Source: Thiemannella venezuelensis
Lineage (GTDB): Bacteria > Actinomycetota > Actinomycetes > Streptosporangiales > Streptosporangiaceae
Length of the DNA: 64,000 nucleotides
Direction: 5' to 3'
Assembly: GCF_014203605.1 (NCBI RefSeq)
Contig: NZ_JACHJJ010000016.1
Span: 1 to 64,000, forward strand
In this document: piece by piece, positions 1-8,474 of the stretch
Layout of the letters: the number at the start of each line of letters is the position of its first letter
Numbering within the stretch: position 1 is the first letter of the stretch
Position numbers and translations under genes: made by a program
Notes under the pieces: generated by a model
Seen by the model: only the letters and a program-made list of their open reading frames with translations
Told to the model about the DNA's origin: nothing
The model's database searches: none

Positions 1-94
1 AAGGCTCCCGGTAGACGACCGGGTTGATAGGCCGGAGGTGGAAGCGCAGTAATGTGTGGAGCTGACCGGTACTAATAGGCCGAGGACTTGACCA
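1..94 (+). rRNA. 23S ribosomal RNA, 3' end (partial)
   Basis: The opening bases match the conserved 3' terminus of bacterial 23S rRNA: GACCGGTACTAATAGGCC at 63-80, followed by GAGGACTTGACC. The gene begins before the window. The 5S gene follows about 150 bases later on the same strand, which is the normal order of an rRNA operon. The exact 3' end is estimated from the family. Confidence 0.95.
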
Positions 95-244
95 TGAAGC
101 AAGCGTCCATGGGTTTTCTGCAGCGCTCTGCGTCTCTTCAGGGGGTGTGGGGCAGCGCGAAAGCGTGTGGGTTCTGTTGCTCGCGTCCACTAGGCAATTC
201 TGAGACAACAAACGCCGCTGTGTGCGGGTTGATTGTTTCATAGG

Positions 245-363
245 GTTACGGCGGTTATGGCGAAGGGGAAACACCCGGTTACATTCCGAACCCGGAAGTT
301 AAGCTCTTCAGCGCCGATGGTACTGCACTCGGGAGGGTGTGGGAGAGTAGGTCGCCGCCGGAC
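245..363 (+). rRNA. rrf: 5S ribosomal RNA
   Basis: A 119-base segment has the actinobacterial 5S landmarks: GGAAACACCCGGTTACATTC, then CCGAACCCGGAAG, GCGCCGATGGTACTGC and GGGAGAGTAGG. The two ends (GTTACGGCGG and CCGCCGGAC) pair to close helix I. It follows the 23S tail and precedes a strong terminator, so it closes the operon. Confidence 0.97.
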
Positions 364-376
364 AATCTTTTCAGTG

Positions 377-409
377 AGGGCCATCCTTCGGGGTGGCCCT
401 TTCTGTTTT
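377..409 (+). terminator. rRNA operon intrinsic terminator
   Basis: AGGGCCATCC, a TTCG tetraloop and GGGTGGCCCT form a 10-bp stem (one G-U pair), followed by the T-rich tract TTCTGTTTT. It lies 14 bases past the 5S gene. The UUCG-loop stem plus U-run is a textbook factor-independent terminator. Confidence 0.92.
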
Positions 410-460
410 GTGGGGAAGGGGGCCGGGCGCTCTCGCCCGACGGCCCCCTTCCCTTCGTTC

Positions 461-1252
461 TCAGACGTGCAACTCACCGGAGAGCACGGTCACCGCGTGC
501 CCGGCCAGCTCGACCCGGTCGCCGCGTACGGTGGTGCGGACCGTGCCCCCGCGTTCCGAGCACTGGTAACCGGTGAGCGTCTCCCCGCCCAGCCTGGCCG
601 TCCAGTAGGGGCCGAGGGCGCAGTGGGCGGACCCGGTCACCGGGTCCTCGGGGACGCCGACCCGGGGTGCGAAGAACCGGGACACGTAGTCCGCGCCCTC
701 CGCCGCGGAGCCGGCGGTCACGATGACTCCACGGGCGTCCACGGACTCCAGGGCCGCGAAGTCGGGGGAGACGGCACGCACCGCGTCCTCGTGCCCGACC
801 TCGACGAGGTAGTCCCACTCGTTCCTGCCGACCCAGACGGGCTCGACTCCGAGCGCCTCGATCAGGCCCTGCGGGGGGTCCGTCTTCTCCAGGACCTTCG
901 CCGGGAAGTCCATGGAGATGAGTCCGGTCGTGTCGTCCCGCACCACCGACAGGATGCCGCTCCTGGTCGAGAATTCGATGACCCCGGAGGCGGCTCCGGT
1001 GGAGTAGAGCACATGCGCCGTCGACAGCGTCGCATGTCCGCACAGGGCCACCTCGACCACAGGGGTGAACCAGCGCAGTGAATGCGGGCCGCCGTTCTCC
1101 TCCCTGAGCAGGAAGGCCGTCTCCGAATGCCTCATCTCCGCGGCGAGCGACCGCATCCAGGAATCCGGCACCGGAGCGTCCAGCAGGCACACTCCGGCGG
1201 GGTTGCCCCGGAAAGAACTGTCGGTGAAGGCATCTACCGTGAAGATCTGCAT
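461..1252 (-). CDS. PhzF-family isomerase-like protein
   Basis: The 263-residue protein starts MQIFTVDAFTDSSFRGNPAG, the typical N-terminus of the PhzF (phenazine biosynthesis-like) family. The family's catalytic glutamate motif appears as RHSETAFLL, the GHAT motif as LCGHATLSTAHVL, and the C-terminal signature as DPVTGSAHCALGPYW. Members have a two-lobed diaminopimelate-epimerase-like fold and are thought to catalyse proton shifts or isomerisations. Most, as here, sit outside any phenazine cluster, so the substrate is unknown. A longer in-frame extension exists upstream, but conservation starts at this ATG. The gene converges on the rRNA terminator and is divergent from the SepF-like gene. 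Confidence 0.9.
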   Translation of the reverse strand: MQIFTVDAFTDSSFRGNPAGVCLLDAPVPDSWMRSLAAEMRHSETAFLLREENGGPHSLRWFTPVVEVALCGHATLSTAHVLYSTGAASGVIEFSTRSGILSVVRDDTTGLISMDFPAKVLEKTDPPQGLIEALGVEPVWVGRNEWDYLVEVGHEDAVRAVSPDFAALESVDARGVIVTAGSAAEGADYVSRFFAPRVGVPEDPVTGSAHCALGPYWTARLGGETLTGYQCSERGGTVRTTVRGDRVELAGHAVTVLSGELHV

Positions 1253-1444
1253 GACGTGATGGTAGCCGTGCCGCCCGTGAAGATTGGAGACCGTGCCCAG
1301 GGGCAGGCAACGGGGGACGTTGGTCGTGCCAAATGGAAATACATGATGGGCGTGTCGCACCGTGAACTTCTTGTCGTCGGTTAGCGTCCAATATGCAGGG
1401 ACTGAAAGCCGATACGGCCGGGTCCTGAAGGAAAGGACGAGCCG

Positions 1445-1837
1445 ATGGGGGCAGTGCGCAAGGTGGCCACCTACCTTGGTCTGGGGGCAGAGCACTACGA
1501 CGACTCCTACGACTACGAGGAGGACGTCGAGACGGAGGAGGGCGAGGACTGGCAGTCCGCCGCCGAGCGCGCGGCCAAGCGCTGGCACTCGGTGAACGAG
1601 CCCTCGCGGATCGTGATGCTGACTCCGAAGAAGTACAACGACGCTCCCACCATCGGCCGGCACTTCCGGGAGGGACAGGCCGTCATCATGGACGTCAGCG
1701 GCATGAGCATGGCCGAGGCGACGCGGCTGGTCGACTTCGCCGCCGGGCTGGCCTACGGCTGCGACGGGCGCATCGAGCGGATCGCGGAGAAGGTCTTCCT
1801 GCTGGCTCCCTCCGAGGTGGAGGTCACCACCGGGTGA
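1445..1837 (+). CDS. SepF-like cell division protein
   Basis: The 130-residue protein has the SepF layout: an N-terminal amphipathic stretch (MGAVRKVATYLGLG), an acidic linker of about 30 residues (EDVETEEGED) and a C-terminal SepF core (IVMLTPKKYNDAPTIGRHF, then AVIMDVSGMSMAEATRLVDF and GLAYGCDGRIERIAEKVFLL). SepF anchors FtsZ to the membrane and bundles it. The main actinobacterial sepF sits in the ftsZ/ylmD-ylmE cluster. This copy stands alone next to phzF, so it is more likely one of the SepF-like paralogues that actinomycetes carry. A GGAAAGGACGAG ribosome-binding region precedes the ATG. Family assignment is firm; the role of this copy is inferred. Confidence 0.9.
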   Translation: MGAVRKVATYLGLGAEHYDDSYDYEEDVETEEGEDWQSAAERAAKRWHSVNEPSRIVMLTPKKYNDAPTIGRHFREGQAVIMDVSGMSMAEATRLVDFAAGLAYGCDGRIERIAEKVFLLAPSEVEVTTG

Positions 1838-1957
1838 ACCGGCGGCGGGCCGGCTCCGCGGCCGGTCCCGCCCGCCGCCGCGACGGGCACCCCGGGGCGC
1901 ATCGGTGTGCCGCGGCGAGCGGATCGCGGAGCAGGCTGGCGGCGCCGGCGGGGCGGC

Positions 1958-3304
1958 CTAACCGGCGCGGGGGCCCCGGCGGAGCAGGCGGGTCAACTCG
2001 GTCAGGTCCGCGGTCGCGGCCTGGGCGCGCTTGTCCGCCTCCCTGGCGTACTCATGCAGCGCCCACACCGCGCCCTCGGCCAGTTCGCGCAGTTCCATGA
2101 GCTGCGCGGCGACGTAGTCGGCGTCCGCCTGCTCCTGACGGCGCCGCTTCCTGAGCAGGTGGCCGCCCGCACCGGCCAGGACCGCGGCGAGCACCGCGGC
2201 CGGGACCGTCGCGGAGGCGAGGAAGGCCGAGGCCAGGGCGGCCACGACCACGAAGACCGCCCCCACGGCGAGCAGCGCGTAGGCGTACCAGAGCCTGCCG
2301 CGGGCGGGCACGCCCTCGGCGACGACCCGTTCCTCGGCGGCGGCGAAGGAGGCGGGGTCCGGACCCTCCGGCCGGAGCACGACCTGGTGCCCGAGGAGCG
2401 AGAAGGTGACGGAGTCGGGCGGGGTGGTCTGGGTCGCCCTGGCGAGGCCCTCCGCGGCGTTCCGCACGGCGGGAGCGGCCACGTGCAGCGCGATCGCCGC
2501 CAGGCGGGGGTCGGAGCCGGGCCGCAGGTCGGCGAGGAGATGGCCGGTGAGCGAGCTCATCGGCCCCTCCGGGCCGCCGGAGCCGATCAGCCGGCGGAGG
2601 ACGGCCAGCGGCTCCTCCTCGGCCCACGCGGTGGCCGGGGTGCGCGAGCGGTTCGCCAGTTTCCCGTCGCCGTCGCGGGCCCGGCTCTCCCCGGCGGAGG
2701 TGATCTCCACGCAGCGGCCGCGGAGCCGGGCGAGCTGGGCTGCGGCGTGGACCGGCCGGGCCAGGTCCGGGAACTCGGCCAGCTCCGGGAAGTCGGCCAG
2801 GGAGGGGGGGACCACGATCGACGGCTCGTCCGGGGTCAGCGCCCGCAGCCAGGGAGAAGGATCGTCCGGCTCCGAGGAGACCGCGTCGAGCCTGCGGAGT
2901 ATGAAGATCTTTCCCGCCGGGCCGTACGCGCCCCTGGCGGCGGCGAGCCAGAGCGCCCGCTGGCCGTGGGTGACGGGCCGGTCCGTGCTGAGCTCGCCGA
3001 AGGCGGTGCCGAACCAGGAGGCGTGGATGCGGTCGCCCTGCCCGGCGACGGCGAGGGCGAGGCAGAGGAAGAGCGCGGTCTTCTGCGGGTCGCGCTGGGC
3101 GGCGAGGCCGAGGGGCTCCAGCGCGTCCTCGCCGCGGATGAGCGCCGTCAGGGCCTTGACGGCCGGTGCCAGCCAGTAGTCCGGCACGTCCGGCAGATCC
3201 GGCGGCGTGCCGGTGAGGACGCCGTCGGCGGCGAGGTCCGCCAGGAGCGCCTCGGCGTGTCGGTGCAGCTCCGTCCCGGCGTGAGGATTCGCGCTCAGGT
3301 CCAT
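1958..3304 (-). CDS. Hypothetical membrane-anchored protein
   Basis: I do not recognise this 448-residue protein. The first ~330 residues are soluble, rich in Ala, Leu, Pro and charged residues. A paired hydrophobic hairpin follows (LWYAYALLAVGAVFVVVAAL and ATVPAAVLAAVLAGAGGHLL), then a basic KRRRQ stop-transfer. A ~60-residue helical tail (ELRELAEGAVWALHEYAREA) could be a coiled coil. The likely start is ATG 3304; a TTG six bases upstream is possible. It lies downstream of argS in the same direction with a gap of 184 bases, so it may be transcribed separately. A regulatory or scaffold role at the membrane is only a guess. Confidence 0.6.
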   Translation of the reverse strand: MDLSANPHAGTELHRHAEALLADLAADGVLTGTPPDLPDVPDYWLAPAVKALTALIRGEDALEPLGLAAQRDPQKTALFLCLALAVAGQGDRIHASWFGTAFGELSTDRPVTHGQRALWLAAARGAYGPAGKIFILRRLDAVSSEPDDPSPWLRALTPDEPSIVVPPSLADFPELAEFPDLARPVHAAAQLARLRGRCVEITSAGESRARDGDGKLANRSRTPATAWAEEEPLAVLRRLIGSGGPEGPMSSLTGHLLADLRPGSDPRLAAIALHVAAPAVRNAAEGLARATQTTPPDSVTFSLLGHQVVLRPEGPDPASFAAAEERVVAEGVPARGRLWYAYALLAVGAVFVVVAALASAFLASATVPAAVLAAVLAGAGGHLLRKRRRQEQADADYVAAQLMELRELAEGAVWALHEYAREADKRAQAATADLTELTRLLRRGPRAG

Positions 3305-3488
3305 GCTCAAGGGCAGAGAACTCTCTCGACATCGTGGCCGTTGACCGCGCCAGCGTAGTCGGGACCGGCGGTCACCGCCGGGAGGCGCGCCGGACCGGGC
3401 TTTGCCGGATGATCGACCCGATTTTGGGAATACGGGCCGACCACCCGGCGGGTCGGCCGGTACGGCGCGCGGGCCGTACCGGTGCGGG

Positions 3489-5222
3489 TCACATGCGCTC
3501 GGGCACCCGGACGCCGAGCAGGTCCAGGCCGGTCTCCAGTACGCGCATGGTGAGCGCGCACAGCGCGAGCCGGGAGGCGCGGGTGGCCTCGTCGACGTCC
3601 TCCCGCAGGACGGGGCAGTTCTCGTAGAAGGTGGTGAAGGCGCTGGCGGTCTCGTAGAGGTAGGCGCACAGCCGGTGCGGCTCGGCCGCGGTGCCGGCCA
3701 GCTCGACGACCGGGCCGAAGCCCAGCAGCTGCAGCGCCAGCGCGCGCTCGGCAGGGTCGCCCAGCGCGATCGGGCCGGTGGCCGACTCCGGATCGACTCC
3801 GCCCTTGCGGAAGATGGAGCGGATCCGGGCCGTGGCGTACTGCATGTAGGGGCCGGTGTTGCCGGTGAAGGCGAGCATGCGGTCGAAGTCGAAGATGTAC
3901 TCGCTGTCGTGGCTGACCGACAGGTCGGCGTACTTCACCGCGCCCATGCCGACGGTGTGGGCGATCTCGCGCTGGGTCGCCTCGTCGTAGCCGCGGTCGG
4001 CGATCGCCGCCCTGGCCCGGTCGACGGCCTCGTCGAGCAGGTCCGTCAGCTTGACGGTCTCGCCGCTGCGGGTGCGGAACCGGCGGCCGTCGGTGCCGAG
4101 CATCATGCCGATCTGGACGTGCTCGGCGGAGACCGTGTCGGGCAGCCAGCCGGCCATCCGGGCGGCGGCGAAGACCATCCGGAAGTGCAGGGCCTGGTCG
4201 GCGCCGACCACGTAGAGGATGCGGTCGACCTTGAGGTCGTCCACCCGGTAGCGGACGGCGGCCATGTCGGTGGTGGCGTAGCCGTACCCGCCGTCGCTCT
4301 TGCGGATCATGAGGGGGAGCGGCTTGTCCTCGGCGCCGGTGAAGCCGGGCGGGAAGACGCAGAGGGCGCCCTCGCTGACCACCGCGATGCCCTCGGCCTC
4401 CAGGTCGTCGCAGGTCTTGGCGAGCATCGGGTTGTACATGCTCTCGCCGGCGATGTCGTCGTCGGTGAGCGTGACGCCGAGCATGGAGTAGACCTTGTCG
4501 AAGTAGCGGATCGTGGCGCCCATGAACAGGTGCCAGAGCCGCATGGTCTCCGGGTCCTCGGACTGCAGGGTCGACACGCGCCGCCGGGAGCGCTGCTTGA
4601 ACTCCTCGTCGGAGTCGAACTTGACGCGGGCCTCCTGGTAGTACTCGCTGCCCTCGCCGGCCTCCAGCCGGGCGATCGCGGCCTCCTCGCCGATGTCCAG
4701 CAGGTGCTCGATGAGCATGCCGAACGGGGTGCCCCAGTCGCCCACGTGGTTCTGCCGGACGACGCGGTTGCCGAGGTGCTCCAGCGTGCGCGCCAGGCAG
4801 TCGCCGACGATCGTCGTGCGCAGGTGGCCGACGTGCATCTCCTTGGCCGCGTTGGGCGCGGAGTAGTCGATCACGATGGTCTGCGGCGGCGTGGCCGTGG
4901 GCACTCCGGCGCGCGGGTCGGCCAGGATGCCGGCCGTCTGCCCGGCGATCCAGGCGTCGTCGAGGGTGATGTTGAGGAAGCCGGGGCCGCTGACCTCGAC
5001 CGTGCCCGGGAAGCCCGCCTCCGTGAGCCGGTCGGCGAGCTCCTGGGCGACCTCCCGCGGGGCTCGTCGCAGCCGCTTGCCCAGGCTCATCGCGACGTTC
5101 GCCTGGAAGTCGGCGAACTGCGAGGGACGGATCAGCGGGTCTGCGTCGGAGAACTCCGCGCCGAAGGCGGCGGCCAGCGCCTGCTGGACGCGCTCGGCGA
5201 GGAAGAGCTGCGGGTCGGTCAT
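3489..5222 (-). CDS. argS: Arginyl-tRNA synthetase
   Basis: This 577-residue class I aminoacyl-tRNA synthetase charges tRNA-Arg. The family's N-terminal additional domain occupies about residues 1-110. The HIGH signature follows in the ArgRS context SAPNAAKEMHVGHLRTTIVG, where HIGH reads HVGH. The catalytic core contains GDWGTPFGMLIEHL, and the anticodon-binding domain ends with LLGVRVPERM. A canonical KMSKS lysine is not obvious, as in many ArgRS enzymes. Start ATG 5222 (MTDPQLFLAERVQQAL) was chosen over a 19-codon in-frame extension because the family begins here. It lies 67 bases downstream of plsX on the same strand and may be co-transcribed with it. Confidence 0.95.
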   Translation of the reverse strand: MTDPQLFLAERVQQALAAAFGAEFSDADPLIRPSQFADFQANVAMSLGKRLRRAPREVAQELADRLTEAGFPGTVEVSGPGFLNITLDDAWIAGQTAGILADPRAGVPTATPPQTIVIDYSAPNAAKEMHVGHLRTTIVGDCLARTLEHLGNRVVRQNHVGDWGTPFGMLIEHLLDIGEEAAIARLEAGEGSEYYQEARVKFDSDEEFKQRSRRRVSTLQSEDPETMRLWHLFMGATIRYFDKVYSMLGVTLTDDDIAGESMYNPMLAKTCDDLEAEGIAVVSEGALCVFPPGFTGAEDKPLPLMIRKSDGGYGYATTDMAAVRYRVDDLKVDRILYVVGADQALHFRMVFAAARMAGWLPDTVSAEHVQIGMMLGTDGRRFRTRSGETVKLTDLLDEAVDRARAAIADRGYDEATQREIAHTVGMGAVKYADLSVSHDSEYIFDFDRMLAFTGNTGPYMQYATARIRSIFRKGGVDPESATGPIALGDPAERALALQLLGFGPVVELAGTAAEPHRLCAYLYETASAFTTFYENCPVLREDVDEATRASRLALCALTMRVLETGLDLLGVRVPERM

Positions 5223-5289
5223 GGACCAAGCGTATCGGTAGCGCCGCCGTGGTTCCCGGGGATGTACCGCCGTCCGCACGTCCGTTCGA

Positions 5290-6396
5290 TCATGGTTGCG
5301 GCCGCTCGTCCTTCGGCCGCTCCTCCGGCCGCGCGGGAGAGGAGTGGGGGCCTCCGGAGGGCCGCCAGAGGCGGTGCGGCCGGTGGGCGGCGGCGAGGCG
5401 CTCGCCGATCCTGGCGACCACGCCCTGCCCGGCCAGTTTCGCGGCGAGCACGCAGGCGGCGCTCACGCCGCGGGCCCGGGAGTCGCCGTGCGCGATGACC
5501 ACGGTGCCGTTCAGCCCGAGGAGGACGGCGCCGCCGTACTGCTCGGGGTCCAGCCGCCGGTGGAGTTCCCTGATGCGCCGCTTCTGCAGCAGCCCGCCGA
5601 GCCTGGCCGTACGGCTCTCGCCGATCGCCTCGCGGAGCTCGGCGAAGGCGTAGCGGACGCTCCCCTCGATGGTCTTGAGCGCCACGTTGCCGGTGAAGCC
5701 GTCGGTGACGACGACGTCGACGGAGCGGGTGAGCAGGTCGTGGCCCTCGATGTTGCCGGCGAAGTCGAGGCCGGGGGAGGCCGAGAGCAGCTCGTGCGCC
5801 CGTTTGACGAGCTTGTTGCCCTTGCCCGGCTCGCTGCCGATGGTCAGCAGGCCGACGCGGGGCCTGCGGATCTGGAAGGCGGTCTCCGCGTAGGCCGCGC
5901 CGAGGTGCGCGAACTGGACCAGCATCTCGGGCTTGACCTCGGCGTTGGCGCCGGCGTCCAGCAGCACCGAGGGCTCCGGGCGGGTCGGGAGGGCGACGGC
6001 GATCGCGGGCCTGAGGACACCGGGCTGGCCCTTGAGCCGGAGCTTCCCGGTGGCCACGACTCCGGCGGTGGATCCGGCCGAGACCACGGCGGCGGCGTCG
6101 CCGCGCCGTACGAGGTGGCAGGCGACGGCGATGCTGGAGCGCGGGCGGCGCAGGCTGGCCAGGGCGCCCTCGTCCATGGACAGGACCTCTTCGGCGCGGA
6201 CGATCGGGATCTCGGCGGTCGCGTCGTGCCGGGCCAGTGCCTCGTAGAGCGGGCGGGGCGCGCCGACGAGCACGACGGGGACCCCGTGCTCCCGCACCGC
6301 CTGTACGGCTCCCGCCACGATCTCGCCCGGGGCGTGATCGCCGCCCATGGCGTCCAGCGCGATCGGTGCGGCGCCGGGAGCGGCGGTGTCAGGCAA
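5290..6396 (-). CDS. plsX: Phosphate acyltransferase PlsX
   Basis: The 368-residue protein carries the PlsX signature IALDAMGGDHAPGEIVAGAV at its N-terminus, with VLLDAGANAEVKPEMLVQFA and DVVVTDGFTGNVALKTIEGS further on. PlsX makes acyl-phosphate from acyl-ACP and phosphate, feeding PlsY in membrane phospholipid synthesis. A TTG start at 6396 is preceded by GAGGTGACCGA, a good ribosome-binding site. The C-terminal ~25 residues are Pro/Arg/Glu-rich and extend past the usual family end. plsX is more often next to rpmF, acpP, fabH or rnc; here it precedes argS. Confidence 0.95.
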   Translation of the reverse strand: MPDTAAPGAAPIALDAMGGDHAPGEIVAGAVQAVREHGVPVVLVGAPRPLYEALARHDATAEIPIVRAEEVLSMDEGALASLRRPRSSIAVACHLVRRGDAAAVVSAGSTAGVVATGKLRLKGQPGVLRPAIAVALPTRPEPSVLLDAGANAEVKPEMLVQFAHLGAAYAETAFQIRRPRVGLLTIGSEPGKGNKLVKRAHELLSASPGLDFAGNIEGHDLLTRSVDVVVTDGFTGNVALKTIEGSVRYAFAELREAIGESRTARLGGLLQKRRIRELHRRLDPEQYGGAVLLGLNGTVVIAHGDSRARGVSAACVLAAKLAGQGVVARIGERLAAAHRPHRLWRPSGGPHSSPARPEERPKDERPQP

Positions 6397-6471
6397 TCGG
6401 TCACCTCGTGCGGAAGGGTGTGTCCCCGCATCGTAGGCGCGGTTACCGATGGGTTAAACAGGCGGGGCGGA

Positions 6472-6582
6472 TCAGCGGGCGCTCGGTGCGATCTCCCGGC
6501 CCGGCGGGACGGCGCCGGGCAGGTCGCGGGTGAGGGGGGCGAGATCGCCCACGGTCGTCGCCTGGTAGGCGGCGTCCATAAC
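6472..6582 (-). pseudogene. DUF1707 domain remnant (N-terminus lost)
   Basis: Reading on the minus strand, 36 codons give VMDAAYQATTVGDLAPLTRD followed by LPGAV and a short tail. This matches the end of the DUF1707 (SHOCT-like) domain, which usually reads '...ERLDAAYAARTxxEL..LTxDLP'. The preceding half of the domain (the '..IGDAERE.v...L..a...GRL...EF' part) is absent: the upstream frame reads an unrelated sequence with no ribosome-binding site. It sits in the 312-base gap between plsX and the KamA-like gene. I read it as a decayed fragment. Recognition rests on a short motif. Confidence 0.45.
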
Positions 6583-6708
6583 ACGCCGGTTTCGGTCCGG
6601 GTGGAACCCGTCGCGGGGATGGATGCGTCCGGTATACAGGCCCCCTAGACGCGTGACCATCCGAAGAGGTTTACGCGAACCGCGACAAAAAACGAAGGGA
6701 AAAGCCTA

Positions 6709-8031
6709 GTGATCTTGAAAGAAGGCTCAGTACGCGGCTTCCGTGCCTACACCGTGAAGCATCTCGACGACCTTCTGCGACGGGGCGGTTTCTCCGAGGA
6801 GGAGCGGCTCCGGATCCGGGCGGTGGCGGCCGTGCTGCCGTTCCGGACCAATGCCTACGTGGTGGACCAGCTCATCGACTGGTCCGCCGTACCCGACGAC
6901 CCGATCTTCCGGCTGGTCTTCCCCCAGGAGGACATGCTGCCCGAGGCCGACGTCACCAGACTCGCAGGTCTGCTGCGATCGAATGCACCGAATGCGGAGA
7001 TTCAGGTGGCCGCGAACCGGGTCAGGGCGCGGCTCAACCCGCATCCCGCCGGACAGCTCGACCTGAACGTCCCGCGCGTCGGCACCGAGCCGCTCCCCGG
7101 CACGCAGCACAAATACCCCGAGACCGTTCTCTTCTTCCCCAAGCAGGGGCAGACGTGTCATGCCTACTGCACCTACTGCTTCCGGTGGGCGCAGTTCATC
7201 GGCGAACCCGACCTGAAGTTCGCCTCCGACGAGATCGGGGACCTCGTCGGCTATCTCAAGGAGCACCCCGAGGTGACGAGTGTGCTCCTCACCGGAGGCG
7301 ATCCCATGATCATGGGTGAGCCGGTGCTCCGCCGCTACCTGGAGCCGCTGCTGGAGGTGGAGCAGCTGGAGTCCATCCGTATCGGGAGCAAGTCGCTGGC
7401 CTACTGGCCGCAGCGGTTCGTCTCGGACCCGGACGCGGGGGAGACGCTCCGCCTGTTCTCCTCGGTGGCGGAGGCGGGCAAGACCCTCGCGTTCATGGCG
7501 CACTTCTCCCATCCGAGGGAGATGGAGCCACCGGTCGTGGAGGCGGCCGTGGCCGGGATCCTCAGCACGGGGGCGGTCATCCGCACCCAGGCGCCGCTGA
7601 TCAGGTCGATCAACGACGAGCCGGGGATCTGGGCGGCGATGTGGCGCCGCCACCTCACCATGGGCATGGTGCCCTACTACATGTTCGTCGAGCGGGACAC
7701 CGGACCCCAGGACTACTTCGCGGTACCGCTCGCCCGGGCGTACGAGATCTTCAGGGACGCCTACGCGAGCGTCTCGGGGCTGTGCCGCACGGTGCGCGGC
7801 CCCTCCATGTCGGCCACGCCGGGCAAGGTGTGCGTGGACGGCGTCGCGGAGATCGCCGGTCAGAAGGTCTTCGTCCTCCACCTCATCCAGGCGCGCGATC
7901 CCGAACTGGTCGGCCGCCCCTTCTTCGCCAGGTACGACCCCGAGGCCGTCTGGCTCACCGATCTCAGGCCGGCCTTCGCCGACCGCTTCCCGTTCGAGGC
8001 CGAGACGGCCGGGGCGCTGCTGTCGGCCTGA
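6709..8031 (+). CDS. KamA-family radical SAM protein (lysine 2,3-aminomutase-like)
   Basis: This 440-residue protein has the radical-SAM cluster motif C150-x3-C154-x2-C157 in QTCHAYCTYCFRW, the SAM-binding loop LTGGDPMIM and the family segment RIGSKSLAYWPQRF. MGMVPYYMFVERD matches the substrate-binding PYY region of lysine 2,3-aminomutase, and PGK373 is positioned like the PLP-binding lysine. Such enzymes use PLP and a 5'-deoxyadenosyl radical to move an amino group. The C-terminus ends soon after the PLP lysine and lacks the long dimerisation tail of clostridial KamA, so substrate and product are open. GTG start with GAAGGGA eight bases upstream. No lysine-degradation, beta-lysine or antibiotic gene is adjacent. 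Confidence 0.85.
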   Translation: MILKEGSVRGFRAYTVKHLDDLLRRGGFSEEERLRIRAVAAVLPFRTNAYVVDQLIDWSAVPDDPIFRLVFPQEDMLPEADVTRLAGLLRSNAPNAEIQVAANRVRARLNPHPAGQLDLNVPRVGTEPLPGTQHKYPETVLFFPKQGQTCHAYCTYCFRWAQFIGEPDLKFASDEIGDLVGYLKEHPEVTSVLLTGGDPMIMGEPVLRRYLEPLLEVEQLESIRIGSKSLAYWPQRFVSDPDAGETLRLFSSVAEAGKTLAFMAHFSHPREMEPPVVEAAVAGILSTGAVIRTQAPLIRSINDEPGIWAAMWRRHLTMGMVPYYMFVERDTGPQDYFAVPLARAYEIFRDAYASVSGLCRTVRGPSMSATPGKVCVDGVAEIAGQKVFVLHLIQARDPELVGRPFFARYDPEAVWLTDLRPAFADRFPFEAETAGALLSA

Positions 8032-8474
8032 TGCCCGGGTCAAGCGGGCGTCCGGCGACGGGAAAATCCGGTATCGCGTCCGGCGGCCCGCGCTTTCCCG
8101 TTTCTTTTATCCGGCATTGCCGTACCGATGCCGGAGAGGAGCCCCGGACCTCTGTGCCATTTCCGGCATAAGGATTGCCGGACCGTAATCCTTCGCACTG
8201 TTATTTCCGGTTTCACCGCCCGCGCCGGGCGGCTCCCCGGAGTCGCCCGGCGCGCGTGCGCAACCGCCTGTCCTGGTGTGTCGGCGGGTGGTCTAGGCAT
8301 CGTAAACAGACCGGGGACGCGCTCGCCCCGGTGATACAACTGCCGGAGCAGCTTCCGGCCGGGGGCGTTCTGTGCAATCTTCCAAACCGTGCCCGCCGGT
8401 GAAGTGAGTCTTATGGTCTGCTTTTCTCGGCATTTTCCGGAGAAGCAGAACGATTACGAGCTGGGAAGGCAATC
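8032..8474. other. Intergenic region without a supported gene
   Basis: The 443 bases hold no open frame with coding character. They contain several copies of a TTCCGG/CCGGCAT motif, including the spaced inverted pair CCGGCAT (8111-8117) and ATGCCGG (8128-8134), and the strong hairpin annotated at 8221. The 3' part must hold the promoter of the secreted protein at 8475, but I see no clear -35/-10 pair. Confidence 0.5.
8221..8254 (+). terminator. Strong hairpin, probable terminator after the KamA-like gene
   Basis: CGCGCCGGGCG and CGCCCGGCGCG form a perfect 11-bp stem around a 12-base loop. There is no T-run, which is common for actinobacterial terminators. It is 190 bases past the KamA-like stop codon, so the 3' untranslated region would be long, and the assignment is tentative. 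Confidence 0.5.

Noticed and set aside
1907-3358. 483-codon plus-strand frame opposite the membrane-protein gene
   Set aside because: Composition is mirror-image of a real minus-strand gene; very Arg/Gly-rich with no domain.
3402-5498. 698-codon plus-strand frame opposite argS
   Set aside because: argS motifs are clear on the minus strand; this is its antisense shadow.
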